NCBI GenBank assembly: GCA_035762665.1
Contig: DASTNZ010000152.1
Location: forward strand, 7,354 to 71,353
Direction: 5' to 3'
DNA from: JASLBX01 sp035762665
GTDB lineage: Bacteria; Actinomycetota; Actinomycetes; Jiangellales; Jiangellaceae
DNA length: 64,000 bases
The position numbers and the translations under genes are program-made. The notes beneath the pieces were generated by a model. That model was given only the letters and a program-made list of their open reading frames with translations. It ran no database searches and was not told where the DNA came from. Below, in pieces: positions 34,438 to 43,251 of this stretch (position 1 is its first letter; every line of letters begins with the position of its first letter).

Positions 34438-36174
34438 ATGGGCCGACGCACGATCATTGTCGCGGCTGCGGCGCTCACAATGGGGGTGGGCGTCGCGTGG
34501 GTGATGTTCGCGAACGAAGTCCGCACGGCCAGCGTCCTCGACGTCATCCTCGTTCTGGTCGTTGGCTGGTCGTTCATCGGCGCCGGCCTGCTTGCCTGGC
34601 AGCTCAAGCCGGGGAACAGCATCGGTACGGCGATGGTCGTGACCGGATTCCTGAGGTTCGCCGCGGCGCTCGACCAGTCCCAGAACCTGCTGCTGTTCGC
34701 CGGCGGCCATGCACTCGAGGTCGCCTACCTCGCCGGGGTCATCTATATCGTGCTGGCCTTCCCACAGGGGCGCCTGGAAGACACCTTCCACCGCTGGCTG
34801 TTCGGGCTGGCGATCTTCGCGGTCGGTCCACTCGATGTGGCGCGGCTCGTCTTCGGCGGCCACGACCCGGACGACTGCGTCGGCTGTCCGAGCGCGTTGG
34901 TCATCGAGGTGGTGAACGCACCCGGCGTCGTGCGTGTGCTCGAGCTCGCGCTCTTCGGTCTGGGCGCGGTCGTAGCCGCGTCCGCGTTCGCCGTGCTCGT
35001 CCGACGCTGGCGTCGAGCCAGCCCGCGGCTTCGTCTCGCGATCGCGCCGGTGCTGTGGGTCGGGGCAGCCAGCTTCGTCGCGGTATTTCTGATGGTTGCC
35101 AACCATTTCCTTGAGGAGCCGGCCGGCGACGTCCCCCATGTCCTGCTCGACGTCGTCACCGCCTCCGTTGCCTTTGCGTTCCTTGTTGGGCTGGGACGGA
35201 CCCGGCTGGCGCGGTCGGCGGTGGCCGACCTGGTCATCGAACTCGGCAACACATCGGGCCCCGGCAAACTCCGCGGGGCGCTGGCTCGGGCGCTGCGGGA
35301 CCCGTCGGTCGCTATCGCCTACTGGCTGCCGGAGAGTAATCGGTTCGTCGATGCCGACGGCCAGCCGGTCGCGTTGCCCGACGACAACGGCGAACGGTCG
35401 GTGACCATCGTCCAGCGAAAAGATCACATCATCGCAGCACTCGTGCATGATCCGGCGCTGCGTGAGGACGAGCAGCTTGTCGAGTCGGTGTGCGCGGCGG
35501 CCGGGCTGGCGATGGAGAACGAACGGCTCCAAGCCGAGCTCAGAGCACGACTACAGGAGCTGAGCGCCTCCCGAACCCGCATCGTGGAGGCGACACAGGC
35601 GGAGCGTCGCCGCATCGAGCGCGATCTGCACGACGGGTCGCAGCAGCGGCTCGTCTCGGTGGCGATGACACTGGGCTTGGCCGACTCGAAGCTCGCGTCC
35701 GACCCCGACGGCGCGCAGACGTTCTTGCGTGAAGCGCGAACCGGCCTGTCCCAGGCGTTGGAAGATCTGCGCGAGCTCAGTAGTGGGATCTACCCGGGGA
35801 TCCTCACTGAGCGCGGGCTCGCTCCGGCACTGGACGAGCTCGCCGCACGATGCCACCTGCCGGTCGACCTCGTTGTCTGGCTGCCGGAGCGGCTCCCGGA
35901 CGGGGTCGAGACAGCGGCCTACTTCGTGGTGTCGGAGTTGCTGACGAACGTGGCGAAACACGCGCCGGCGTCGAACGTGCGTGTTCGGGTCGAGGTGGCG
36001 GATGGAGGGGTGGTGATCCAGGTGCGAGATAACGGCCCGGGAGGAGCCGACCCCAGTGGTGGCTCGGGCCTGCGCGGCCTGCGTGATCGGGTCGAAGCCC
36101 TCGGGGGCCGCTTTACGCTCGAGAGCCCTCCCGGAGCGGGAACGGTTGTGGAGGCGGCGATCCCATGCGAGTAG
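34438..36174 (+). CDS. NarL-type sensor histidine kinase
   Basis: 578 residues from ATG 34438 with CGGGAG upstream (TTG 34420 is another option). About seven hydrophobic helices fill residues 5-250, then a GAF-like segment and the HisKA_3 dimer domain with His398 in ERDLHDGSQQRL, followed by the HATPase domain (ELLTNVAKHAP, DNGPGG, GSGLRGLRDRVEALGG). It should sense a membrane-linked signal and phosphorylate the regulator encoded by the next gene, which overlaps it by 10 bp. Confidence 0.9.
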   Translation: MGRRTIIVAAAALTMGVGVAWVMFANEVRTASVLDVILVLVVGWSFIGAGLLAWQLKPGNSIGTAMVVTGFLRFAAALDQSQNLLLFAGGHALEVAYLAGVIYIVLAFPQGRLEDTFHRWLFGLAIFAVGPLDVARLVFGGHDPDDCVGCPSALVIEVVNAPGVVRVLELALFGLGAVVAASAFAVLVRRWRRASPRLRLAIAPVLWVGAASFVAVFLMVANHFLEEPAGDVPHVLLDVVTASVAFAFLVGLGRTRLARSAVADLVIELGNTSGPGKLRGALARALRDPSVAIAYWLPESNRFVDADGQPVALPDDNGERSVTIVQRKDHIIAALVHDPALREDEQLVESVCAAAGLAMENERLQAELRARLQELSASRTRIVEATQAERRRIERDLHDGSQQRLVSVAMTLGLADSKLASDPDGAQTFLREARTGLSQALEDLRELSSGIYPGILTERGLAPALDELAARCHLPVDLVVWLPERLPDGVETAAYFVVSELLTNVAKHAPASNVRVRVEVADGGVVIQVRDNGPGGADPSGGSGLRGLRDRVEALGGRFTLESPPGAGTVVEAAIPCE

Positions 36175-36815
36175 TCGTTGCCGAGGACTCGGTGATCCTC
36201 AGAGAAGGCCTCATCCGGCTGCTCACCGAGGTTGGATTCGACGTGGTCGGTCAAGCAGGCGACGGAGCGGAGTTGCTGAAGCAGGTCGATACCCAGCTTC
36301 CTGACGTCGCCATCGTCGACATCAGAATGCCGCCCACCCACACCGACGAAGGCCTGCGGGCCGCCAAAGAGTTGCGGCACCGCCATCCCGGCATCGGTGT
36401 GCTGGTGCTCTCCCAGTACGCCCGCCCAAGCTATGCGTTCGAGCTGCTCAGCGAAGGCACCGACGGCATTGGCTACCTGCTCAAGGACCGAGTGTCCGAT
36501 CTCGGCGAACTAGCCGAGAGCGTTCGCCGGGTCGCCAGTGGCGGCTCCGTACTCGATCCTTCCGTCGTCGCACAGCTGGTGAACCGCCGCCGCATGGGCA
36601 ACGACCCGGTCGAGGAGCTGACCGAGCGCGAGTTCGAGGTGCTCGGGCTGATGGCCGAGGGGCGCTCGAACAAGGCGGTCGCAGATCGGCTGTTCATCAC
36701 CGAGCACACCGTCGAAAAACACGTGCAGAACATCTTCGCCAAGCTCCAAATCCCAGCCACCACCGACGATCATCGCAGAGTACTGGCTGTCCTCACCTTC
36801 CTAAATTCCAGCTAG
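36165..36815 (+). CDS. NarL/LuxR-type response regulator
   Basis: 216 residues. The receiver domain has the acidic pair near residues 7-8, phospho-acceptor Asp52 in VAIVDIRMPP and Lys near 106 in YLLKDRV. The C-terminal GerE-type helix-turn-helix (LTEREFEVLGLMAEGRSNK and TVEKHVQNIFAKL) binds DNA. It is the partner of the overlapping kinase gene. Targets are unknown; the small membrane protein 86 bp downstream, with a strong ribosome site, is one candidate by position. Confidence 0.9.
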   Translation: MRVVVAEDSVILREGLIRLLTEVGFDVVGQAGDGAELLKQVDTQLPDVAIVDIRMPPTHTDEGLRAAKELRHRHPGIGVLVLSQYARPSYAFELLSEGTDGIGYLLKDRVSDLGELAESVRRVASGGSVLDPSVVAQLVNRRRMGNDPVEELTEREFEVLGLMAEGRSNKAVADRLFITEHTVEKHVQNIFAKLQIPATTDDHRRVLAVLTFLNSS

Positions 36816-36901
36816 TAGTGCCGGAAGTCTCCAGGTGCCCGGCTGGGCGGCGGCGGCCCGCGGAGGGAGATTCGAAGTGTCCCTTAGGAAGGAGGTTCAC
36901 G

Positions 36902-37021
36902 ATGGACACCACGGATCGCCGGATGCTCTGGACCGCCGGGCTTGCCAGTTCGGTTGTCGTTCTAGCGCTCATCGTCGCGCTCGTAGTCGGTGCTTTCACG
37001 GGCAGTGGCTACTGCTGGTGA
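36902..37021 (+). CDS. 39-residue single-helix membrane protein
   Basis: ATG 36902 follows AAGGAGG with ideal spacing. The peptide has a charged start (MDTTDRRMLW), one helix of about 24 residues and ends FTGSGYCW. A terminator-like hairpin lies just after the stop at 37044-37077, so it forms a complete small gene placed 86 bp after the response regulator. Function unknown; it might be a regulated output or a modulator of the kinase. Confidence 0.65.
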   Translation: MDTTDRRMLWTAGLASSVVVLALIVALVVGAFTGSGYCW

Positions 37022-37043
37022 TTCACACGCCGCGACGTCATCA

Positions 37044-37077
37044 CCGGCACGCTCCTTCACCATGAGGAGCGTGCCGG
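37044..37077 (+). terminator. 13-bp perfect stem-loop
   Basis: CCGGCACGCTCCT and AGGAGCGTGCCGG pair exactly around an 8-nt loop, 22 bp after the 39-residue gene and 64 bp before the end of the convergent GNAT gene. It can end transcripts from the two-component locus. No T-run follows. Confidence 0.7.
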
Positions 37078-37141
37078 ACTCGTGTGCCGGCGAGTCGCGC
37101 GGACCGAATCTCAAGCTCCCACCAGGCGCCGGCACTCGCCG

Positions 37142-37759
37142 CTATTCGCCAGTGACCGGCGTCGGTTCACGCGTCATGAACCAGCTTGTGACACCGAGGA
37201 CGCTGGCATCCGCGGTCACCTCGTAACCGAAGCGCTTGTACAGCCGGACGTTCTCGGGCTTGTCGGTCTCGAGGTACGAGAGCATCCCGCGCCGATCAAG
37301 TTGCTGGCAGTAATCGGCCAGGAGCATGCTCCCGATGCCCCGTCCTTGAAGCTCAGGATCAACCGCGACCGGACCGAGATGTGAGTGGGGTTCGACTGGA
37401 TCGTACTTAGCCCAGGCCGACATCCAGCGGCCCAGTCGAGGTGCAGCCCGGCCGGCCATGAGGAACGTCGGCGCAAGTCGGAGGCGCTCACCGGCCGAGG
37501 GCTGGCAGTGGCCTGGCTCGGCCGTGGCGGCAACACCGACGAGACGATCGCCATCCCACGCCCCGACCGTCGGTCGGCCATCCAGCCGCAGCAAGCGGGA
37601 GAAGCCGCGATGCAGGACTCGCTCTCGCTTTTCCGGGCCTTGGCCGATGGCAACAATCTGCAGCGGATTGTCGCGCATGCTCCTCGCAGCGAGGAGCGCC
37701 GCTGCCTCCAACTCCTCGCCGTCGAGTGGACGTAATTCGATGCCCTCGAGACCCGCCAT
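37142..37759 (-). CDS. GNAT N-acetyltransferase
   Basis: 205 residues. The acetyl-CoA binding block LGPVAVDPELQGRGIGSMLL (near residues 127-146) contains the QGRGIG loop, followed by YLETDKPENVRLYKRFGYEV, the usual closing strand and helix of GNAT enzymes. The N-terminal half, including APTFLMAGRAAP, is the variable acceptor side. The substrate cannot be told. It is convergent with the two-component locus. Confidence 0.85.
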   Translation of the reverse strand: MAGLEGIELRPLDGEELEAAALLAARSMRDNPLQIVAIGQGPEKRERVLHRGFSRLLRLDGRPTVGAWDGDRLVGVAATAEPGHCQPSAGERLRLAPTFLMAGRAAPRLGRWMSAWAKYDPVEPHSHLGPVAVDPELQGRGIGSMLLADYCQQLDRRGMLSYLETDKPENVRLYKRFGYEVTADASVLGVTSWFMTREPTPVTGE

Positions 37760-37882
37760 GGTCGACCTCCGCCGCTGGCGGCCGGGATGGCCCCAAGATT
37801 ACGCCTCCGTGGCACGCAAGGAAGGCCAACTCTTGGCCATTCACTCAACCCCGAGCTGTTACCGCCGGCATCGAGTGATCAC

Positions 37883-38455
37883 TTAGCCGGTCAAGTACCG
37901 CTGGATCGTCGGGCCGATCTGCTCGATAAGCAAGTCACTGTCCATGGCGACGACCGGCGGCAGTCGCAGGATGTGTCGGGTGAGGGCCAAGCCGAGCAGC
38001 TGGCTGGCGACCAACCCGGCTCGCCGGGGAACCTCACTGGGATCGCCGACGACCGATGCCAGCACCGGAATTAGCTGGCTCGCGAAAGTGTGTCGCATCC
38101 GCTCGCGGGCGACCTCGTCGGTGGCCGCGGAGCGCAGCAACATCAGCAACGAGTCGTCCCCCGGATCGCCTTCCCAGCGGTCGAGGAAGTGCGCCACCAA
38201 CACCTTCCCGAGCCGGCGTCGCGGGACCCCCGAAAGGTCGGGCAGGCGCAGATCAGGATCGACCGCAACGGCGAAGAGCTGTGCCTTGGAGCCGAAGTAA
38301 CGCATCACCATCGAGGGGTCGATCTGCGCGTCAGCCGCAATCGACCGAATCGTCGCCCGGTCGTATCCAGCGGCGGCAAACCGCGCCTGGGCGGCGCGCA
38401 GGATCGCTGCGCGGGTCGCATCGGATCGCCGACGTCGTACTGCCTCGTCCACCAT
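37883..38455 (-). CDS. TetR family repressor
   Basis: 190 residues from ATG 38455 (the frame extends to 38578 but that would run across the operator). The N-terminal helix-turn-helix is typical: RAAILRAAQARFAAAGYDRATIRSIAADAQ, then MVMRYFGSKAQLF. The C-terminal ligand domain resembles the TetR_C_33/ PsrA-like group with LLMLLRSAATDEVARERM. It is divergent from the flavin monooxygenase gene, and a 30-bp dyad between them is its likely operator, so it should control that enzyme and itself. Confidence 0.85.
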   Translation of the reverse strand: MVDEAVRRRRSDATRAAILRAAQARFAAAGYDRATIRSIAADAQIDPSMVMRYFGSKAQLFAVAVDPDLRLPDLSGVPRRRLGKVLVAHFLDRWEGDPGDDSLLMLLRSAATDEVARERMRHTFASQLIPVLASVVGDPSEVPRRAGLVASQLLGLALTRHILRLPPVVAMDSDLLIEQIGPTIQRYLTG

Positions 38456-38513
38456 GTCCAACGACTGTAGGCCAACGCCCGTTGACTTGACCAACAAGAC
38501 GACGTACCGTTCT

Positions 38514-38543
38514 GCCAACAAACGTTGGCCAACATCTGTTGGC
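38514..38543. promoter_or_regulatory. 30-bp dyad operator for the TetR repressor
   Basis: GCCAACA (38514-38520) and TGTTGGC (38537-38543) are exact complements, and inside them GTTGGCCAAC (38524-38533) is a perfect palindrome with the same centre. It lies in the 107-bp gap between the divergent TetR and monooxygenase genes. Two overlapping dimers of a TetR protein could bind. Further CCAAC/GTTGA half-sites lie at 38472-38485. Confidence 0.7.
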
Positions 38544-38562
38544 AAACTCGCGGAGGCAGACG

Positions 38563-39804
38563 ATGGCATCTCAGCCATACGACGTCATCGTCGTCGGAGC
38601 CCGGGTGGCTGGCGCGGCGACGGCGATGCTGCTCGCTCGTGCCGGACTGCGGGTTCTTGTCGTGGACAGGGCCCGATTTCCGAGCGACACCCTGTCCACG
38701 CACGCAATCCAACTCACCGGCGTGTCCCGGCTCCGGCGATGGGGGCTGCTTGAACGACTCGGCGCCACCGGCACCCCGGCAACGCGAGAGGTTCATTTCG
38801 ATCTCGAGTACGCGGTGTTGCAGGGCCGGTTCCCTGAATACAACGGTGTAGACGCACTCCACTGTGCGCGGCGGACCGTACTCGACGCGCTGTTGGTCGA
38901 TGCGGCCCGAGAGGCCGGAGCCGAGGTCCGGGAGAACGTCGCTGTCGAGGCGCTGACCTGGGACGCGGGTCGGGTGACCGGGATTGAGGCCCGTGAGCGG
39001 GGCGGGCCGTCCTTCGACGAGCAAGCCCGTCTAGTGGTCGGTGCCGACGGCAAGCATTCGTTCGTCGCGGACGCGGTGAACGCGCCCGTCTACCGACAGG
39101 TGCCGACATCAACGTTCGCAAGCTACACATACTGGTCCGGCACCAACGTCACGGGTGAGATCTACCAGCGGCCTGGCCGCGCGGTGGTGGCGGCCTTTCC
39201 AACCAACGACGACCTCGCGGTCATCTTCGTCTCCGCACCGCTCGCGGACTTCGCCAGCTTCCGAACCGACGTGGAAGGCCACTACCTGAAGATCCTTGAC
39301 CTCTGCGGTGATCTTGGGGACCGGGTACGGTCCGGTCAGCGGGCCGAGCGATTCCGGACCACGCCCGATCTCCCCCACCAGTTCCGCGTCCCGCGTGGCC
39401 CCGGATGGGCCCTCGTTGGTGACGCCGGCCTCGTCCTGGACCCGATCAGCGCGCACGGCATCAGCCAGGCTTTTCGCGATGCGGAATTGCTCACTGAAGC
39501 CGTGACCGCCGCGTTGGCCGACGGTCAGCCGCTCGATGCGCGGCTCGCCAACTATCACAACCAGCGCGACGCCGCTGCGAGCCCGATATTCGACTTCACC
39601 ACGCAGCTCGCCGAGTTCGCCCCACCCAGTCCGCGGCAACAACTGCTTATGTCCACCATCGCCGAGCGACCAGAGGCCACCCGGACATTCCTCGGAGTAT
39701 TCGCCGGAGCCATCCCGCAACATCAGCTCTTCTCGCTCCGATCCGCGGTACGACTGCTCGGTGTCCGACGCCTGATCAGAGGGACTCGTGCCGTGGCAGG
39801 ATGA
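38563..39804 (+). CDS. FAD-dependent monooxygenase (geranylgeranyl reductase-like group)
   Basis: 413 residues from ATG 38563, with GCGGAGG upstream. The FAD loop VVGARVAGAATAMLLARAG is at residues 9-27, the GADGK second contact near 160-164 and the GD motif in GDAGLVLDPISAHGISQAF near 290-308. It belongs to the flavin monooxygenase/halogenase superfamily and should hydroxylate or reduce a small lipophilic molecule. It is divergent from its probable TetR repressor and its stop overlaps the sigma factor start (ATGA). Confidence 0.85.
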   Translation: MASQPYDVIVVGARVAGAATAMLLARAGLRVLVVDRARFPSDTLSTHAIQLTGVSRLRRWGLLERLGATGTPATREVHFDLEYAVLQGRFPEYNGVDALHCARRTVLDALLVDAAREAGAEVRENVAVEALTWDAGRVTGIEARERGGPSFDEQARLVVGADGKHSFVADAVNAPVYRQVPTSTFASYTYWSGTNVTGEIYQRPGRAVVAAFPTNDDLAVIFVSAPLADFASFRTDVEGHYLKILDLCGDLGDRVRSGQRAERFRTTPDLPHQFRVPRGPGWALVGDAGLVLDPISAHGISQAFRDAELLTEAVTAALADGQPLDARLANYHNQRDAAASPIFDFTTQLAEFAPPSPRQQLLMSTIAERPEATRTFLGVFAGAIPQHQLFSLRSAVRLLGVRRLIRGTRAVAG

Positions 39805-40697
39805 CCGCCGTGAGTACGGACCAGGTCGAGCTGTTCGAGGCGAACCGCCCGCGGCTGTTCAGCCTGGCGTACCGGATGCTCGGTGAGGCGAGTGAGGCGG
39901 AGGACGTCGTCCAGGACGCGTACCTCCGATGGGCCGACAGCCTCGACGTCGACGTCCCCGAAGCCTGGCTGACCAAGGTCGTGACGAACCTCTGCTTGAA
40001 CCGGCTCACGTCAGCCCGGGCCCGGCGTGAGAAGTACGTTGGCCCGTGGCTGCCCGAGCCGGTGGTGACCGCGCACGGCGAACTCAGTCCGCTGGACACC
40101 GTAGAGCGGCGAGACACGGTCTCGTTCGGAGTTCTGGTCATGCTTGAACGGTTGACGCCGCCCGAGCGCGCGGTGTTCATCCTCCGGGAGGCGTTCGGGC
40201 ACACGCATCGCGAGATCGCCGAGATCCTGTCCATCGACGAAGCGCACTCCCGGCAGCTGCACCGGCGCGCGCGCCAGCACGTGGGCGCCGCTCGTCAACG
40301 CTTCTCAGCGGACCGTCAGCACCGCGACCAGATCGTGCAGAGCCTGTTCGCCGCGGTTACGGACGGGAATGTCGCGCAGCTCGAGCGCCTGCTGGCCGAT
40401 GACGTGGAGGCATGGGCGGACGGCGGAGGCCGGCAGGCGGCCCGCCGGCCGGTCATCGGGCGGGAAAGGGTGGCCCGCTACTTGGTCGGCTTGGGCAAAC
40501 GGCCCGAGGTCGCACAGGCTCGAGCGGTACTCACCGAGGTCAATGCCGAACCAGCAGCGGCGCACTACGACGGCGACACACTGATCGGAATCTCGGTGCT
40601 GGAGATGGCTGGCGACCGCGTGGCCGCCATCCGAGTGGTCGTCAACCCGGACAAGCTGGCCTATGTGGCTCGACAGCTAGCTAGCACCACCGCATAG
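39801..40697 (+). CDS. ECF41 sigma factor (SigJ-like)
   Basis: 298 residues. Regions 2 and 4 are clear (FSLAYRMLGEASEAEDVVQD and LTPPERAVFILREAFGH). ECF41 hallmarks are present: WLPEP at residues 83-87 between the two regions, DGGG at 207-210 and NPDKL at 282-286 in the SnoaL-like C-terminal domain, which modulates activity in place of an anti-sigma factor. The family usually sits beside oxidoreductase, epimerase or carboxymuconolactone decarboxylase genes; here a monooxygenase lies upstream and an epimerase downstream. Confidence 0.9.
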   Translation: MTAVSTDQVELFEANRPRLFSLAYRMLGEASEAEDVVQDAYLRWADSLDVDVPEAWLTKVVTNLCLNRLTSARARREKYVGPWLPEPVVTAHGELSPLDTVERRDTVSFGVLVMLERLTPPERAVFILREAFGHTHREIAEILSIDEAHSRQLHRRARQHVGAARQRFSADRQHRDQIVQSLFAAVTDGNVAQLERLLADDVEAWADGGGRQAARRPVIGRERVARYLVGLGKRPEVAQARAVLTEVNAEPAAAHYDGDTLIGISVLEMAGDRVAAIRVVVNPDKLAYVARQLASTTA

Positions 40698-40787
40698 CGT
40701 CCCGGCGTGATCGGGATCACATTCCCGCCTGTCACGTATCGGCCACCATTCCGGTTCAGAGTGCGTAAAGCTCGAAAGGAGATCCTG

Positions 40788-41219
40788 GTGAGCCGTTCGG
40801 CACGTGACAAATACATCACCGCGATCATCGGCCTGGCCGCGCTTTTCTACGCCGGTACCGGGGTGTGGGCGTTCGCCGCCCCGCAGTCGTTCTATGACGT
40901 GATCGCCACCTATCCCCCGTACAACGCCCACTTGCTCCGCGACATCGGCGCGTTCCTGCTCGGCCTTGGAGCCGCATTGCTGGGTGTGTTCGCCTGGCGT
41001 GACGTCCGCTTCGTGGTACTGCTCGGCGGGACCGTCGCCGCCGCATTCCACTGGGCATCGCATCTGATCGACCGGCACCACGGCGGTACGGCCGCCGACC
41101 CGTGGCTGACGGGCGCGTTCGCCGTGCTGCTGCTCGCCGGGCTGGTGCTGCAACTGGCGCCACACCGCGACCATGCGCAGGCCGACGTCCCGCCTGTGAG
41201 TGCGGGAGCAAGGAAATGA
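40788..41219 (+). CDS. Four-helix membrane protein of the ECF41 locus
   Basis: 143 residues from GTG 40788, with AAAGGAGAT upstream. Helices lie near 9-30, 45-68, 72-94 and 104-124; WASHLIDRHH near 90-100 is a conserved-looking His-rich turn. The layout resembles small DUF4345-type membrane proteins. Its stop overlaps the start of the epimerase gene (ATGA), so the two are translated together. A TGTCACG element at 40730-40736 may be an ECF41-type promoter -35. Confidence 0.7.
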   Translation: MSRSARDKYITAIIGLAALFYAGTGVWAFAAPQSFYDVIATYPPYNAHLLRDIGAFLLGLGAALLGVFAWRDVRFVVLLGGTVAAAFHWASHLIDRHHGGTAADPWLTGAFAVLLLAGLVLQLAPHRDHAQADVPPVSAGARK

Positions 41220-42013
41220 GAGTGTTAGTGACCGGTGGCACCGGGGTGCTCGGCAGCGAACTCGTCGACCGCCTGAGCGACCGAGTCGAGGTGCGGGTGT
41301 TGACCCGCCGCGCGGCTGACCAGCCGGCTCTCGTCCAGGGCGATCTGAACAGCGGGGAGGGCCTTGCGGCGGCATTGGAGGACGTGGACGTGATCGCGCA
41401 CTGCGCGTCCGCAGCCGATTACCGGCATCCGAAGCGCGACATCGACCAGACCCGCCGGTTGCTCGAGGTGGCCTCGGCCACCCGCCCGCACATCGTCTAC
41501 ATCTCGATCGTCGGGGTCGATCGAATTCCGTTCGGCTACTACCAGGCGAAACTTGCCAGCGAGCAGCTCATCAAGGAGTCCGGCCTGCCGTGGACGACCC
41601 TTCGAACGACGCAGTTCCACGACCTGGCGCTGCTATTCCTGATCCTGGCGACCAAAGGCCCCGTGGCCGTCGTTCCTCGTGGCTTTCGCGGCCAGCCGGT
41701 GGACGTGGGCGAGGTCGCCGAACGGATGGCTGAGCTCGTCCTAGGCTCCCCGGCAGGGCGGGTACCTGACGTGGGCGGGCCGGAGGTACTGGACGCCGAA
41801 ACGATGGTGCGCCGGTACCAGGAGATGACCGGCCGTCGGCGCCCGCTGCTGCGCCTGCCCCTGCCGGGTCGAGTGGCTGCCGGCTTCCGAGCCGGGCACC
41901 ACCTGCTGTCCGACGGGGTTCAGGGCACGCGAACGTTCGAGGACTATCTCAAGACGAGGATCCGGTCGGACGGCAGTGTCGACCTCTCTTACGAGCTGAA
42001 GCTGCGGCGCTGA
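41216..42013 (+). CDS. NAD(P)-binding NmrA-like epimerase
   Basis: 265 residues from ATG 41216 within the stop of the previous gene. The Rossmann loop GGTGVLG is at residues 7-13, followed by ARRAADQPALVQGD-like second strand and YYQAKLASEQLIKESGLPWTTLR, the substrate-helix pattern of atypical SDRs. It lacks a clean YxxxK (YYQAK is present at about 102-106). Epimerases of this type are standard partners of ECF41 factors. Its stop is 5 bp from the convergent ATP-grasp gene. Confidence 0.85.
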   Translation: MRVLVTGGTGVLGSELVDRLSDRVEVRVLTRRAADQPALVQGDLNSGEGLAAALEDVDVIAHCASAADYRHPKRDIDQTRRLLEVASATRPHIVYISIVGVDRIPFGYYQAKLASEQLIKESGLPWTTLRTTQFHDLALLFLILATKGPVAVVPRGFRGQPVDVGEVAERMAELVLGSPAGRVPDVGGPEVLDAETMVRRYQEMTGRRRPLLRLPLPGRVAAGFRAGHHLLSDGVQGTRTFEDYLKTRIRSDGSVDLSYELKLRR

Positions 42014-42018
42014 ACCCT

Positions 42019-43239
42019 CTACCGGGCCCGCACCTGCACGATTCGCCCGATGTCGGCGAGCACGTCTTTGAGGGTGTCGAAGTCCGGATGGCGTGCTCGC
42101 AGCCACGCGTTGGCGTGAAAGCCGGCTTCCACCGGCTGGGTGGGAGTGCCGGGCGGCGGGAAATGCCGCGCCGTGATCAGGTCTCCGTATCGGTGCGCTA
42201 TCTCGTCCAGGCCCTCGTAATCGACGATGGTGCCGTCCCGGTCCGGCCGGAGCGACAGCAGGCCGGCCGCATAGCGCCGTGACGGCCGGCTGGACGTTGG
42301 GCCGTGAACGAGGGCGTGCGCCCACTCGTAGTACAGGTCCATGTCGTTGGCCTCATTGAGCAGGTCCCACTGGCCCACTCCCGGCACCCGCGCACCTATT
42401 TCGGAGAACTTCAGGCCCTTAGGGCCGAAGAACCACTCCATGTGCGTCGGCGAAGTGTCCAGCTCCAGCACCTGTACCACCCGCTGCGACATGGCCCTGA
42501 CCTCGGCGTACTGAGGTGCGTCGGGCTTGTTCGTAGTAATGATGGCCGGCGAAATCCAGCGGGTACGCATCGCCTCGAGAACGTTGGGAAAGTAGTGCGA
42601 CACGAACTCGTGGTGGATTCGTCCTCCGATGGTGAGCGTGTCGACGAATCCCTCGTGCCCCTCGATGAACTCTTCGATGGCCACGGATTGCCCGTCAGCG
42701 ACACCCGTGGCCCTGATCGCGAACTCTAAGTCCTGCAGATCGCCGACGCGGTGCGTGCCGGCGGCGCCGGCTCCATCACGCGGCTTGAGGATGATCGGAA
42801 GCCCTACCGCCCCCACGAACTCGTGCACTTCGGCGGCACTGCTAACCGCCGCGGATTGAGCGCATGGTATACCGGCTTCCCGCAGAGCCTGCTTCATGCT
42901 CGGCTTGTCGCGACAGAGCCACGCCGCGCGGGCAGACGTCCCTGCAATGCCACGGCGCTCGCGAACCCGTGCGGCCGGCAGGACGTGCGCCTCGATGGTC
43001 GCCTCCAGCCGATCAACCCAGGTATACGCCTGAGCCTCCCGCACTGCCCATTCCAGGGCGGCCTCGTCGGTGACGGACGGTACCTGCCAATGCCAGTCAA
43101 TCCAACTGCGCAGTTCGGGGTCGTAGGACGCGAGCGGACTCTCGCTGACGACCATGACGTAGGCACCCGCTGCCCGCAGGGCGCGGGCGAAGTTGCGTTG
43201 GTAAGGCGGAAATGCGGGCTCGATGAACAGGATGTTCAC
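42019..43239 (-). CDS. ATP-grasp ligase A
   Basis: 406 residues from GTG 43239, with GGGAGG 5 nt upstream. The N-terminal Rossmann-like domain starts MNILFIEPAFPPYQRNFARA. The ATP-grasp core has the CRDKPSMKQALREAG helix, the lysine/glycine loop LKPRDGAGAAGT and the metal-side block FSEIGARVPG (near residues 265-275). Such enzymes join a carboxylate to an amine through an acyl phosphate. It ends beside the epimerase and is followed upstream by the esterase gene 12 bp away on the same strand, so the two form an operon in the cluster 42019-50140. Confidence 0.85.
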   Translation of the reverse strand: MNILFIEPAFPPYQRNFARALRAAGAYVMVVSESPLASYDPELRSWIDWHWQVPSVTDEAALEWAVREAQAYTWVDRLEATIEAHVLPAARVRERRGIAGTSARAAWLCRDKPSMKQALREAGIPCAQSAAVSSAAEVHEFVGAVGLPIILKPRDGAGAAGTHRVGDLQDLEFAIRATGVADGQSVAIEEFIEGHEGFVDTLTIGGRIHHEFVSHYFPNVLEAMRTRWISPAIITTNKPDAPQYAEVRAMSQRVVQVLELDTSPTHMEWFFGPKGLKFSEIGARVPGVGQWDLLNEANDMDLYYEWAHALVHGPTSSRPSRRYAAGLLSLRPDRDGTIVDYEGLDEIAHRYGDLITARHFPPPGTPTQPVEAGFHANAWLRARHPDFDTLKDVLADIGRIVQVRAR

Positions 43240-43251
43240 GATCGCCTCCCG

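Noticed and set aside
34162..35532. 456-residue minus-strand frame opposite the histidine kinase
   Set aside because: The sense strand has helices, HisKA_3 and an overlap with its response regulator; the antisense frame is charged low-quality sequence.
40730..40760. Complete ECF41 promoter upstream of 40788
   Set aside because: TGTCACG fits the -35 element but no CGTC is found at the expected 16-nt spacing, so only the -35 half is mentioned.
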